A stretch of 64,000 nucleotides of DNA. Origin: Flavobacteriales bacterium. GTDB taxonomy: Bacteria > Bacteroidota > Bacteroidia > Flavobacteriales_F > PHOS-HE28. The translations under genes and the position numbers were made by a program. Positions 25,252-32,820 of this stretch are shown here, one piece after another. The notes under the pieces were generated by a model that worked only from the letters and a program-made list of their open reading frames with translations, had not been told where the DNA came from and did no database searches. The stretch is taken from positions 372,001 through 436,000 of the forward strand of contig JACJZH010000003.1 in assembly GCA_020635695.1 (NCBI GenBank), written 5' to 3'. Positions within the stretch are counted from its first letter, which is position 1, and each line of letters begins with the position of its first letter.

Positions 25252-25293
25252 TGACCCTCACCGGCAAGGCGATCGGTGGTACCCTGGGACAGG

Positions 25294-25881
25294 ATGGAGA
25301 AGGTCGAACTGCGCTTCCTCAGGATCACGTACAGCCACACCCACGCGGGCGCCTATGCCCTGATCCTGGGCGAGGTGGAAGGTGATCGCCGATTGCCCAT
25401 CATCGTGGGCGCGGCCGAAGCACAGGCCATCGCCATCCAGGTGGAGCACATCAAGCCCGCCCGGCCCATGACCCACGACCTGTTCAAGTCGCTCGCGGAG
25501 TCGCTGGACGTGCGGATGAAGGAGGTGCTGATCAGCGACCTGGTGGAGGGCATCTTCCATGCCCGGCTCATCCTGGAACAGGGTGGCGACACGATCGAGA
25601 TCGACGCCCGGAGCAGCGATGCCATCGCCCTGGCACTGCGGTTCGGCTGTCCCATCTTCTCCTTCGAGTTCATCATGAGCGCCGCAGGCCTCACCGTGGA
25701 GGATGAGCCGGAGGACAGCTCCGAAGAGGAGGACCGGGAAGAGGGTCAGCTCGTGAAACCGATCGGGAACTCCTCCCTGGACGAGCTCAAGGAGATGCTG
25801 GACGATGCGCTGGACCAGGAGGACTACGAACGCGCCTCCCAGCTCCGCGACGAGATCAAACGGCGCGAACAGTCAAACTGA
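25294..25881 (+). CDS. Bifunctional nuclease (DUF151) protein with a C-terminal UVR motif
   Basis: The 195-residue protein has a BFN/DUF151 domain at residues 1-130. It is marked by LPIIVGAAEAQAIAIQVE and RPMTHDLFKSLAE, then IDARSSDAIALALRFGCPIF. Plant and archaeal BFN proteins have RNase and DNase activity. An acidic linker (EDEPEDSSEEEDREEG) leads to a UVR-type helical hairpin at about residues 160-193 (LKEMLDDALDQEDYERASQLRDEIKRRE), the module through which UvrB contacts UvrC and which occurs in Clp ATPases. A GTG start at 25276 is possible but the ATG is preferred. It is 2 bases from the transporter gene and forms an operon with it. Confidence 0.9.
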   Translation: MEKVELRFLRITYSHTHAGAYALILGEVEGDRRLPIIVGAAEAQAIAIQVEHIKPARPMTHDLFKSLAESLDVRMKEVLISDLVEGIFHARLILEQGGDTIEIDARSSDAIALALRFGCPIFSFEFIMSAAGLTVEDEPEDSSEEEDREEGQLVKPIGNSSLDELKEMLDDALDQEDYERASQLRDEIKRREQSN

Positions 25882-25883
25882 CC

Positions 25884-27206
25884 ATGAACGGTGCCGGTCC
25901 GCTGCCGCTGGAGGGGATCTCCATCATGGGCCTCCTGCGGGGCCTGCTGGGCATGGCCTCCCTGATCGCCATCGCCTGGGCCTTCAGCGCCAAACGCCGG
26001 CAGGTGGACTGGAAGGTGGTCGGCATCGGACTGGGCCTGCAGTTCGTGCTGGCCTTGTGCATCCTGTACGTGCCTGCCGTCCAGTTCGGCTTCGAGGTGG
26101 TGGGCAAGGTGTTCGTCAAGGTGCTCGACTTCACCAAGGCCGGCAGTGAGTTCCTGTTCCGCGACCTGATGGACGTGAAGAGCTTCGGCTTCATCTTCGC
26201 CCTGCAGATCCTGCCCACGATCATCTTCTTCAGCGCGCTCACCAGCGTGCTCTTCTACCTGGGCATCATCCAGAAGGTGGTGTACGCCCTGGCCTGGGCC
26301 CTGAACCGGACCATGCGCCTGAGCGGGGCGGAGAGCCTGAGCACGGCCGGCAACATCTTCCTGGGGCAGACCGAGGCCCCGCTCATGATCAAGGCCTACC
26401 TGGAGCGCATGAACCGCTCGGAGATCTTCCTGATCATGACCGCCGGCATGGCCACCGTGGCCGGGGGCGTGCTGGCCGCCTACGTGGGCTTCCTCGGCGG
26501 CGACGACCCGGTGCAGCGCCTCTTCTTCGCCAAGCACCTGCTCACCGCCAGCGTCATGGCCGCGCCCGGCGCCGTGGTGGTGGCCAAGGTGCTGTACCCC
26601 CAGACCGAACCGGTGGACCAGCGCATGGACATCAGCATGGAACGGGTGGGAAGCAACTTCCTGGACGCCATGGCCAACGGCACCACCGAGGGCCTGAAGC
26701 TCGCGGCCAACGTGGGGGCCATGCTGCTCGTGTTCTTCGCGTTCATCGCCATGTTCAACTACGCCTTCTTCAAGCTGGGCGACGTGATGGGCCTGAACGG
26801 CTGGGTGGCCGAGGTGAGCGGGGGGAACTTCCGGTCCTTCTCCCTCGAGTTCCTGCTGGGCTACCTCTTCGCCCCGCTGATGTGGCTGATCGGGGTGGCG
26901 AGCGAGGACATCACCCTCACCGGCCGGTTGATCGGGGAGAAGATCATCGCCAGCGAGTTCGTCGGGTACGAGAGCCTGAGCAGCCTGAAGGCGGCCGGGG
27001 CCTTCGCGCACCAGCGCAGCATCGTGATGGCCACCTACATGCTCTGCGGCTTCGCCAACTTCGCCAGCATCGGCATCCAGATCGGCGGCATCGGCTCCCT
27101 GGCACCCGGCAAGCGGCAATGGCTCAGCGAGTTCGGCTTCCGTGCCCTGGTGGGCGGTACGCTCGCCAGCCTGCTGAGCGCCACCATCGTGGGGATGTTG
27201 GTGTAG
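25884..27206 (+). CDS. Concentrative nucleoside transporter (CNT family)
   Basis: The 440-residue protein has about ten hydrophobic segments and the CNT family order: VDWKVVGIGLGLQFVLAL near residue 38, the gating region SLSTAGNIFLGQTEAPLMIKAYL near residue 150, and GFANFASIGIQIGGIGSLAPG near residue 390. CNT proteins use Na+ or H+ to import nucleosides. The role fits with the two deoxynucleoside kinases, thyA and folA in this window. It follows the nuclease-UVR gene by 2 bases. A heptamer array begins 1 base after its stop codon. Confidence 0.93.
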   Translation: MNGAGPLPLEGISIMGLLRGLLGMASLIAIAWAFSAKRRQVDWKVVGIGLGLQFVLALCILYVPAVQFGFEVVGKVFVKVLDFTKAGSEFLFRDLMDVKSFGFIFALQILPTIIFFSALTSVLFYLGIIQKVVYALAWALNRTMRLSGAESLSTAGNIFLGQTEAPLMIKAYLERMNRSEIFLIMTAGMATVAGGVLAAYVGFLGGDDPVQRLFFAKHLLTASVMAAPGAVVVAKVLYPQTEPVDQRMDISMERVGSNFLDAMANGTTEGLKLAANVGAMLLVFFAFIAMFNYAFFKLGDVMGLNGWVAEVSGGNFRSFSLEFLLGYLFAPLMWLIGVASEDITLTGRLIGEKIIASEFVGYESLSSLKAAGAFAHQRSIVMATYMLCGFANFASIGIQIGGIGSLAPGKRQWLSEFGFRALVGGTLASLLSATIVGMLV

Positions 27207-27207
27207 G

Positions 27208-27263
27208 GGTTGAGGGTTGAGGGTTGAACGTTGAAGGTTGGAGGTTGGAGGTTGAAGGTTGAA
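27208..27263. repeat. Heptamer array GGTTGRR, 8 units
   Basis: Eight perfect-period units follow: GGTTGAG twice, GGTTGAA, CGTTGAA, GGTTGGA twice, GGTTGAA twice. The array fills the gap between the nucleoside transporter stop and the CLC promoter. Confidence 0.92.
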
Positions 27264-27294
27264 GGTCCGGCCTGCACGGCCGTCCGAAGCCACC

Positions 27295-27302
27295 TACTTT
27301 TG
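27295..27302 (+). promoter_or_regulatory. -7 element for the CLC gene
   Basis: TACTTTTG is an exact TAnnTTTG match ending 11 bases before the ATG at 27314. Confidence 0.65.
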
Positions 27303-27313
27303 CGGCCCGAACG

Positions 27314-28786
27314 ATGGGCGAACGTTCCGAACGCTGGGATTACCTGGAGAAGCTGCAGCAGCGCACCACCGCGTTGCTGGAACGCGTGCGCCTGGCCCTG
27401 CGGAACAACCGCACCAAGGACCTGCTCCTGCTGACCCTGCCCTACCAGGTGGCCGCCGTGGTCACGGCGCTGATCGCCGTGGGCTATGCCGCCCTGTTCA
27501 AGCAGGTGGAGGCCTTCCACCTCTGGCTGTACGCCACCGATCCCGACTGGATCTTCGTGGTGGCCCCGGTCGCCTTCCTGGGCTCCTGGTACCTGGTCCG
27601 GCGCCTGGCCCCCATGGCCGGTGGCAGCGGCATCCCCCAGCTGATGGCGGCCATCGAGGTGGCCAACGACAAGAAGACCGACCGGTCGTGGCGCTTCCTC
27701 AACGTGCGCATCATCATCGTGAAGGTGCTCAGCAGCCTGGCCATGGTGCTGGGTGGCGGGGCGGTGGGGCGCGAGGGACCGACGTTGCAGATCGCGGGTT
27801 CCGTGTACCGCACCGTGCACAAGGTGCTGCCGCCGTTCTGGCCCAAGGTGAGCCGCCGCGTCATGATGATCACCGGGGGGGCCGCAGGCCTCAGCGCGGC
27901 CTTCAACACGCCGCTCGGCGGGATCGTGTTCGCCGTGGAGGAGCTCACCCGCACGCACATCGCCCAGTTCCGCACCGCCGTGCTCACCGCGGTGATCCTG
28001 AGCGGCATGACCGCGCAGTGGGTGCTGGGACCCTACCTGTTCCTGGGCTACCCGAAGCTGGAACCCGTGGGCTTCTCCTTCATGTACAAAGTGCTCGTGA
28101 TCGGGCTGGTCGCCGGGGCGGGGGGCGCCCTCTTTTGCCGGGCGGCGCTGATCGGGGACAAGCTTCGGAGAGGGCTGCGCAGCGTGAAGGCCCAGGGGCT
28201 GTTCGTGCTGGGCGCGGCGCTGGGCTTCGCCGTGGTGTTCAAGGTGCTCGGCCCGCACACGCTGGGTTCCGGGAAGATGCTGCTGGAGGAGTACCTCTTC
28301 GAGCCCATGGTGGACCCCAGTCTCACGGACATCGGAGCACGCTTCTTCGGCTCCTTGTTCTCGTTCAGTGCGGGAGGGGCCGGTGGCATCTTCGCCCCCG
28401 CCCTGAGCTCGGGCGCCGCCATCGGCGGGTGGATCGGGCAATGGTTCAACCCTTCGCGCGGCGAACTGAACGTGTTGATCCTGGCCGGCATGACCGCCTT
28501 CCTCACGGGGGTGTCGCGCAGTCCCTTCACCAGCGCCATCCTCGTGCTGGAGATGACCGACCGGCACTCGGTGATCTTCCAGCTGATGTACGCGGCCTCC
28601 ATCGGCTACGTCATCGCCATGGCCATCGACCGCAAGAGCTACTACGAGCGCATGAAGGAGCGGCTGATCGCCCGGGTGATGCCTCCGGAACCCAAGACAT
28701 CCACCCGTTCCCAACGGCAGCGCGAGCGCTTCGCACCCAAGGAACGCGACGACGACGAGGAGAACACCGACCTGGGGCTCGGCTAA
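27314..28786 (+). CDS. CLC-family chloride channel or H+/Cl- antiporter
   Basis: The 490-residue protein has the CLC selectivity motifs in order: GGSGIPQ near residue 103, GREGPTLQ near residue 154 with the gating glutamate, and GGIFAPALSSGAAIGG near residue 358. A glutamate pair in FAVEEL matches the region of the proton glutamate (Glu203) in CLC-ec1, which favours H+/Cl- exchange over a channel; this is inference. It lacks CBS domains and ends in a charged tail (KERDDDEENTD). The N-terminal 30 residues are cytoplasmic. Its stop codon lies inside the thyA promoter element. Confidence 0.93.
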   Translation: MGERSERWDYLEKLQQRTTALLERVRLALRNNRTKDLLLLTLPYQVAAVVTALIAVGYAALFKQVEAFHLWLYATDPDWIFVVAPVAFLGSWYLVRRLAPMAGGSGIPQLMAAIEVANDKKTDRSWRFLNVRIIIVKVLSSLAMVLGGGAVGREGPTLQIAGSVYRTVHKVLPPFWPKVSRRVMMITGGAAGLSAAFNTPLGGIVFAVEELTRTHIAQFRTAVLTAVILSGMTAQWVLGPYLFLGYPKLEPVGFSFMYKVLVIGLVAGAGGALFCRAALIGDKLRRGLRSVKAQGLFVLGAALGFAVVFKVLGPHTLGSGKMLLEEYLFEPMVDPSLTDIGARFFGSLFSFSAGGAGGIFAPALSSGAAIGGWIGQWFNPSRGELNVLILAGMTAFLTGVSRSPFTSAILVLEMTDRHSVIFQLMYAASIGYVIAMAIDRKSYYERMKERLIARVMPPEPKTSTRSQRQRERFAPKERDDDEENTDLGLG

Positions 28787-28791
28787 CTTTG
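28784..28791 (+). promoter_or_regulatory. -7 element for thyA overlapping the CLC stop codon
   Basis: TAACTTTG is an exact match whose first three bases are the TAA stop of the CLC gene. It ends 7 bases before the thyA ATG, so thyA-folA should be transcribed without a leader. Confidence 0.7.
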
Positions 28792-28798
28792 CGGGGCC

Positions 28799-29593
28799 AT
28801 GAAGCAGTACCACGACCTCCTTCGCCACATCCTGGACCACGGAACGCCCAAGGGCGACCGCACCGGCACCGGCACGCTCAGCTGCTTCGGCCACCAGATG
28901 CGCTTCGACCTGCAGGAGGGCTTCCCGCTGGTGACCACGAAGAAGCTCCATACGAAGAGCATCATCCACGAACTGCTGTGGTTCCTCGCGGGCGACACCA
29001 ACATCAAGTACCTGCAGGAGAACGGCGTGCGGATCTGGGACGAATGGGCCGATGCCAACGGCGACCTGGGGCCGGTGTACGGCTACCAATGGCGCAGCTG
29101 GCACACGCCGGACGGACGGGTGATCGACCAGATCGCCAACGTGGTGGAGCAGATCAAGCGGAACCCCGACAGCCGCCGCCACATCGTGACCGCCTGGAAC
29201 CCCGCCGACGTGGACCGCATGGCGCTGCCGCCCTGCCACACCATGTTCCAGTTCTACGTGGCCGAAGGGAAGCTGAGCTGCCAGCTGTACCAGCGCAGCG
29301 CGGACACCTTCCTGGGCGTGCCCTTCAACATCGCCAGCTATGCCTTGCTGACCCTGATGTTGGCCCAGGTGTGCGACCTGGAGCCCGGCGAGTTCGTGCA
29401 CACCTTCGGCGACGTGCACCTCTACCAGGACCACCTGGAGCAGGCCCGCCTGCAGCTGACGCGCGACCCGCGCCCCCTGCCCACCATGCGGCTGGACCCT
29501 TCGGTGAAGGACCTCTTCGCCTTCCGCTTCGAGCACTTCACGCTGGTGGACTACGACCCGCACCCGCACATCAAGGCGGCCGTCAGCGTATGA
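28799..29593 (+). CDS. thyA: Thymidylate synthase
   Basis: The 264-residue enzyme has the same length as E. coli ThyA. It methylates dUMP to dTMP with methylene-tetrahydrofolate. The nucleophile is Cys146 in LPPCHTMFQFYV. Other fixed parts are DRTGTGTLS at residues 20-28, the arginine pair in DSRRHIV near 126-127, YQRSADTFLGVPFNIASYALL, and the C-terminal IKAAVSV. The stop overlaps the folA start as ATGA, so product and cofactor-recycling enzyme are translationally coupled. Confidence 0.99.
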   Translation: MKQYHDLLRHILDHGTPKGDRTGTGTLSCFGHQMRFDLQEGFPLVTTKKLHTKSIIHELLWFLAGDTNIKYLQENGVRIWDEWADANGDLGPVYGYQWRSWHTPDGRVIDQIANVVEQIKRNPDSRRHIVTAWNPADVDRMALPPCHTMFQFYVAEGKLSCQLYQRSADTFLGVPFNIASYALLTLMLAQVCDLEPGEFVHTFGDVHLYQDHLEQARLQLTRDPRPLPTMRLDPSVKDLFAFRFEHFTLVDYDPHPHIKAAVSV

Positions 29594-30093
29594 TCGTCAC
29601 CGCCATCGTGGCCGCGTCCGAGAACGGGGTGATCGGCCGGGAGGGCGACCTGCCCTGGCACCTGCCGGACGACATGAAGTTCTTCCAGCGCACCACGCGC
29701 GGTCACCACGTGATCACCGGCCGGAAGAACTACGAGAGCATCCCGGAGAAGTACCGCCCGCTGAAGGACCGCACGAACCTGGTGGTTACCCGCACGCCGG
29801 GCTACGAGGCCTTCGGTGCCGTGGTGGTGAACTCCCTGGAGGAGGCCCTGGCCCTGGCCCGCTGGAACGGGGAGCAGGAGGCCTTCATCATCGGAGGCGG
29901 GCAGATCTACGCGGAGGCCTTCCGCCTGGGCGTGGTGGACCGCGTATACCTGACCACCGTGCACGCACAGGTGCAGGGCGACACGCACTTCCCGGACCTG
30001 GACGAACGTTGGAAGGAGACCTGGCGCGAGGAGCATGCGGCGGACGAGCGCCACGCCCACGCGTTCACGTTCCGGCTGTTGGAGCGGAGCTGA
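29590..30093 (+). CDS. folA: Dihydrofolate reductase
   Basis: The 167-residue enzyme regenerates tetrahydrofolate from the dihydrofolate made by ThyA. The start IVAASENGVIGREGDLPWHLPDDMKFF holds the catalytic acid, Asp28 by alignment to E. coli Asp27. The NADPH-binding motifs are HHVITGRKNYESIP and IIGGGQIYAEA. The length is normal. It overlaps thyA by four bases. It is followed by a 200-base gap with the promoter and leader of the sensor kinase gene. Confidence 0.98.
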   Translation: MIVTAIVAASENGVIGREGDLPWHLPDDMKFFQRTTRGHHVITGRKNYESIPEKYRPLKDRTNLVVTRTPGYEAFGAVVVNSLEEALALARWNGEQEAFIIGGGQIYAEAFRLGVVDRVYLTTVHAQVQGDTHFPDLDERWKETWREEHAADERHAHAFTFRLLERS

Positions 30094-30180
30094 TCCCCGC
30101 TCATGGGTTCACCCGGCCCCCTTCCGTCCCTGCGGCCGCCGTTCATCACGTTCCGCTTGCAGCCCCCTGCACCCGGCCGG

Positions 30181-30188
30181 TAGCTTCG
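30181..30188 (+). promoter_or_regulatory. Possible -7 element for the kinase/regulator operon
   Basis: TAGCTTCG lies 111 bases before the kinase ATG. Together with the hairpin at 30258-30283 it suggests a structured leader, unlike most genes here. Confidence 0.4.
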
Positions 30189-30257
30189 CTTTCGGTCGAT
30201 CACTTCATTTCCGGACCACCAGAGGTCAACCTAGCGCAACGACCGATCGGCCACCTG

Positions 30258-30283
30258 GACAGCCCCGTTGCATCGGGGCTGTC
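30258..30283 (+). promoter_or_regulatory. Leader hairpin just upstream of the sensor kinase
   Basis: GACAGCCCC pairs perfectly with GGGGCTGTC around the loop GTTGCATC, 16 bases before the kinase start. No T run follows, so it is more likely a leader structure affecting translation or mRNA stability than a terminator. Confidence 0.55.
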
Positions 30284-30299
30284 CCATGAAAGGACCACG

Positions 30300-31454
30300 A
30301 TGAACTACTTCCAGCGCACCCCGGTCCGGTACCGCGTGATCCTGATCACCGCGCTGGTGATGGCCACCCTGTTCCTCACGCAGGCTTACATGCACCACTA
30401 CGTGTATGCCGAGCTGAAGGACATGGGCGAGTTCAATTGGTGGCGCGAGGCCCCGGTGCCCTACCTGAACTTCCTGTTCTGGGCGTTGCTCACGCCCCTG
30501 GTCTACAGCATCCTGAAGCGCTGGCCCTTCAACCGGCGGCCGCTGGCCCCGGTCATCGCCATCCATGTGGGGCTCAGCCTGCTCATCGGCGCCTTCCACG
30601 AGGTGGTGACCAGCACGGTCTACTACGGCATCCTGGATTGGCGCGGCGACTTCGACTTCAGCGAGCCGATGATGCGCAACTGGGCGGTGCATGCGCTTCC
30701 CCCGGCCATCCTCAGCCGCTTCATGGAATACTGGACGTTGATGGTGGTGCTGATCGCCCTGGACAACGCGCGCCAGATGCGTGAGAAGCAGACCCAGCTG
30801 CTGAAGCTCCGGAACGAGCTGCAGATCAGCCAACTGAACGCTCTGAAGAAGCAGCTCCAGCCGCACTTCCTGTTCAACGCCCTGAACACCGTGAGCGCCC
30901 TGATGGACGAGAACATCGACGGTGCACGCCGGGTGCTCTCGCGCCTGGGGCAGTTGCTGCGGGTGTCGCTGGACAAGGAGCAACGCGACCAGGTGATGCT
31001 GGAGCGGGAGCTGGACCATGTGGGCAACTACCTGGGCATCGAGGCGGAACGGTTCAGCGACCGCCTGCAGATCGCCTACGACGTGCCCGGTGAGCTGACC
31101 AATGCCATGGTGCCCAGCATGGTGCTGCAGCCCCTGGTGGAGAACGCCATCAAGCACGGCCCCGACACGGTGAGCGACCAGGTGACCATCGCCGTGAAGG
31201 CCGCCCGGGCGAACGGGCACCTGACGCTGACCGTGAGCGACGACGGGCGCGGCTGTCGCGACGTGGACCAGGCCATCGCCCAAGGCGGCATCGGGCTGCA
31301 GAACGTGCGCGAACGCCTGCGCCTGCTGTACGGCGACCAGGCCACCATGTCGGTGCGCTCGCCCGGTGGCAGGGGCTTCATCGTGGACCTCACCTTTCCT
31401 TACGAAACACGCAACGGCCATGAGACACATCCGGACCATCATCGTGGACGATGA
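30300..31454 (+). CDS. LytS/YehU-type sensor histidine kinase
   Basis: The 384-residue protein has four hydrophobic segments in its first 155 residues and a short coiled linker. A HisKA_7TM/LytS-type kinase domain follows. The phospho-accepting histidine is His189 in KKQLQPHFLFNALN. The N box is PLVENAIKHG near residue 278, and glycine boxes are SDDGRGC and GGIGLQNVRERL. No known sensor domain is recognisable, so the signal is probably sensed at the membrane. The 3' end overlaps the response-regulator gene by 35 bases. Confidence 0.95.
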   Translation: MNYFQRTPVRYRVILITALVMATLFLTQAYMHHYVYAELKDMGEFNWWREAPVPYLNFLFWALLTPLVYSILKRWPFNRRPLAPVIAIHVGLSLLIGAFHEVVTSTVYYGILDWRGDFDFSEPMMRNWAVHALPPAILSRFMEYWTLMVVLIALDNARQMREKQTQLLKLRNELQISQLNALKKQLQPHFLFNALNTVSALMDENIDGARRVLSRLGQLLRVSLDKEQRDQVMLERELDHVGNYLGIEAERFSDRLQIAYDVPGELTNAMVPSMVLQPLVENAIKHGPDTVSDQVTIAVKAARANGHLTLTVSDDGRGCRDVDQAIAQGGIGLQNVRERLRLLYGDQATMSVRSPGGRGFIVDLTFPYETRNGHETHPDHHRGR

Positions 31455-32196
31455 ACCCGCCGCCCGCGACCGCGTGGCGCGCCTGCTGCAACGCGACGAC
31501 GAGATCGAGCTCGTGGCCCAGTGCCGGAATGGCCAGGAGGCCGTGGAGGCCGTGAAGAAGCACCGCCCCGACCTGCTCTTCCTGGACGTGCAGATGCCCG
31601 GGAAGAACGGCTTCGAGGTGGTGGCCGACCTGGACCCAAACCGCCTGCCCTTCATCGTGTTCGTCACCGCCCACGACCAGTACGCCCTGCAGGCCTTCGA
31701 TGTGAACGCGGTGGACTACCTCCTGAAGCCCTACGACGACGAGCGGTTCCACAACTCCCTGGACAAGGCCAAGCGCTTCATGGACCTGCGCATGAGCAGC
31801 AAGCTCACCGGCCGGCTGATGGACCTGGTGCGCGAGCACATGCAGGCCAACAGCGAGTTCACCGAGGTGTTCCAGATCCGGGAGCGCGGCCGGGAGCACA
31901 AGGTGGCCGTGGACGACATCCTGTACCTCCGCGCCGAGGGGAACTACCTGTGCCTGAAGATGAAGGACCGCCAGTTCCTGTACCGGATGACCATGAACGC
32001 CGTGGAGAGTGAGCTGGACCCCGAGCGCTTCCTGCGCATCCACCGCAGCTACATCGTGAACCTGGCCCATGTGCGTGGTACGCGGTACAGCGGCAACAAC
32101 GAGTTCATCTTCACCATGGACAACGGCGAGCGCATCGTGAGCGGGCGCAGCTACAAGGAGCCCATCGCGAAGGTGCTGGCGGAGCAGGAGGTCTAG
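31420..32196 (+). CDS. LytTR-family response regulator
   Basis: The 258-residue protein has a receiver domain at residues 1-120 with acidic pocket Asp10-Asp11, phospho-acceptor Asp56 (LFLDVQMPG) and Lys in LLKPYDD. A LytTR DNA-binding domain follows at about 150-255 (DILYLRAEGNYLCLKMKDRQF, FLRIHRSYIVNL, SGRSYKEPI). It is the partner of the overlapping kinase. LytTR regulators bind paired direct repeats upstream of targets; no clear target can be named. The next genes are not obviously part of this operon. Confidence 0.96.
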   Translation: MRHIRTIIVDDEPAARDRVARLLQRDDEIELVAQCRNGQEAVEAVKKHRPDLLFLDVQMPGKNGFEVVADLDPNRLPFIVFVTAHDQYALQAFDVNAVDYLLKPYDDERFHNSLDKAKRFMDLRMSSKLTGRLMDLVREHMQANSEFTEVFQIRERGREHKVAVDDILYLRAEGNYLCLKMKDRQFLYRMTMNAVESELDPERFLRIHRSYIVNLAHVRGTRYSGNNEFIFTMDNGERIVSGRSYKEPIAKVLAEQEV

Positions 32197-32236
32197 GCGC
32201 CACTGGCCATTCGCCTCTGGCTCCTGGCCGATCGGC

Positions 32237-32593
32237 TCATGCGTTCAATACGCCCATGAAGGCGCCTATTTTTCGTTGTACCAGCAACACCTTCGTGAGC
32301 ACGGCATCCAACCTATTCTCATCCGCCCAGTTCCGTCGTTGAACGATCAGAAGGCGCGTCTGAAGTTCAAAGGCGGATCCCAGAGCGAACTCGAAGAACC
32401 TGAACTTCTCCTTCTCACTGCGTCGGGAGCTTCCTTCCGCCACATTGGAGGGGATCGAACACGCCGCATCAGTGGCCTGGTCCCTCAGTTTGAAGCCCAT
32501 CTGGGATGGCGGTACCTGCTCAAGGATCTCCAGCACCTCATCAGCGACCTCCATGCCCAGCTGCCACATCTCCAGTTTTGTGAAGTCCCTCAT
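32237..32593 (-). CDS. Four-helix bundle protein of the S23 family
   Basis: The 118-residue protein matches the S23/four-helix-bundle family first seen in 23S rRNA intervening sequences. It starts MRDFTKLEMWQLGMEVADEV. The conserved middle is DQATDAACSIPSNVAEGSSRRSEKEKFRFFEFALGSAFELQTRL. The family forms pentamers and its role is unknown; here it is not inside rRNA. The ATG at 32593 is preferred to one at 32728 because the extension reads through the heptamer array and a GAACTTTG element (32611-32618, minus strand) lies 17 bases upstream. It is convergent with the response-regulator gene. Confidence 0.88.
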   Translation of the reverse strand: MRDFTKLEMWQLGMEVADEVLEILEQVPPSQMGFKLRDQATDAACSIPSNVAEGSSRRSEKEKFRFFEFALGSAFELQTRLLIVQRRNWADENRLDAVLTKVLLVQRKIGAFMGVLNA

Positions 32594-32610
32594 GGTGGAA
32601 TGGTTTAGCG

Positions 32611-32618
32611 CAAAGTTC
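32611..32618 (-). promoter_or_regulatory. -7-like element for the S23 gene
   Basis: The minus strand reads GAACTTTG, one mismatch from TAnnTTTG, 17 bases before the ATG. Confidence 0.4.
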
Positions 32619-32688
32619 CTACTGGCCGCGGTCCCTTCCACCTGGAGCCCTGAAGTAGGAAAGGCCCGCAAACGGCACATGGCGTTCA

Positions 32689-32793
32689 GCCAGCAGCAAT
32701 GAGCCAAAGGCCAGCAGCCAATAGCCAATAGCCAGCAGCCAATAGCCAGCAGCCAACGGCCAGCAGCCAGCAGCCAACAGCCAGCAGCAAGTA
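32689..32793. repeat. Heptamer array GCCAnnA, 15 units
   Basis: Fifteen 7-base units run in exact phase, mostly GCCAGCA, GCCAATA and GCCAACA, with two degenerate GCAA units at positions 2 and 15. The array lies between the divergent S23 and PIG-L genes, ending 16 bases before the PIG-L -7 element. Confidence 0.92.
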
Positions 32794-32808
32794 CCGAGCA
32801 GCCCGCTC

Positions 32809-32816
32809 TACCTTAG
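32809..32816 (+). promoter_or_regulatory. -7 element for the PIG-L gene
   Basis: TACCTTAG ends 4 bases before the ATG at 32821, implying a leaderless mRNA. Confidence 0.5.
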
Positions 32817-32820
32817 CCCC

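Noticed and set aside
22850..25267. 805-codon minus-strand open frame opposite etfB and etfA
   Set aside because: EtfB and EtfA signatures on the plus strand are complete; the opposite frame is a codon-bias shadow and reads through the heptamer arrays.
32594..32728. N-terminal extension of the S23 protein
   Set aside because: It would translate part of the heptamer array, and a -7-like element lies downstream of it; the family start MRDFTKLEMW is at 32593.
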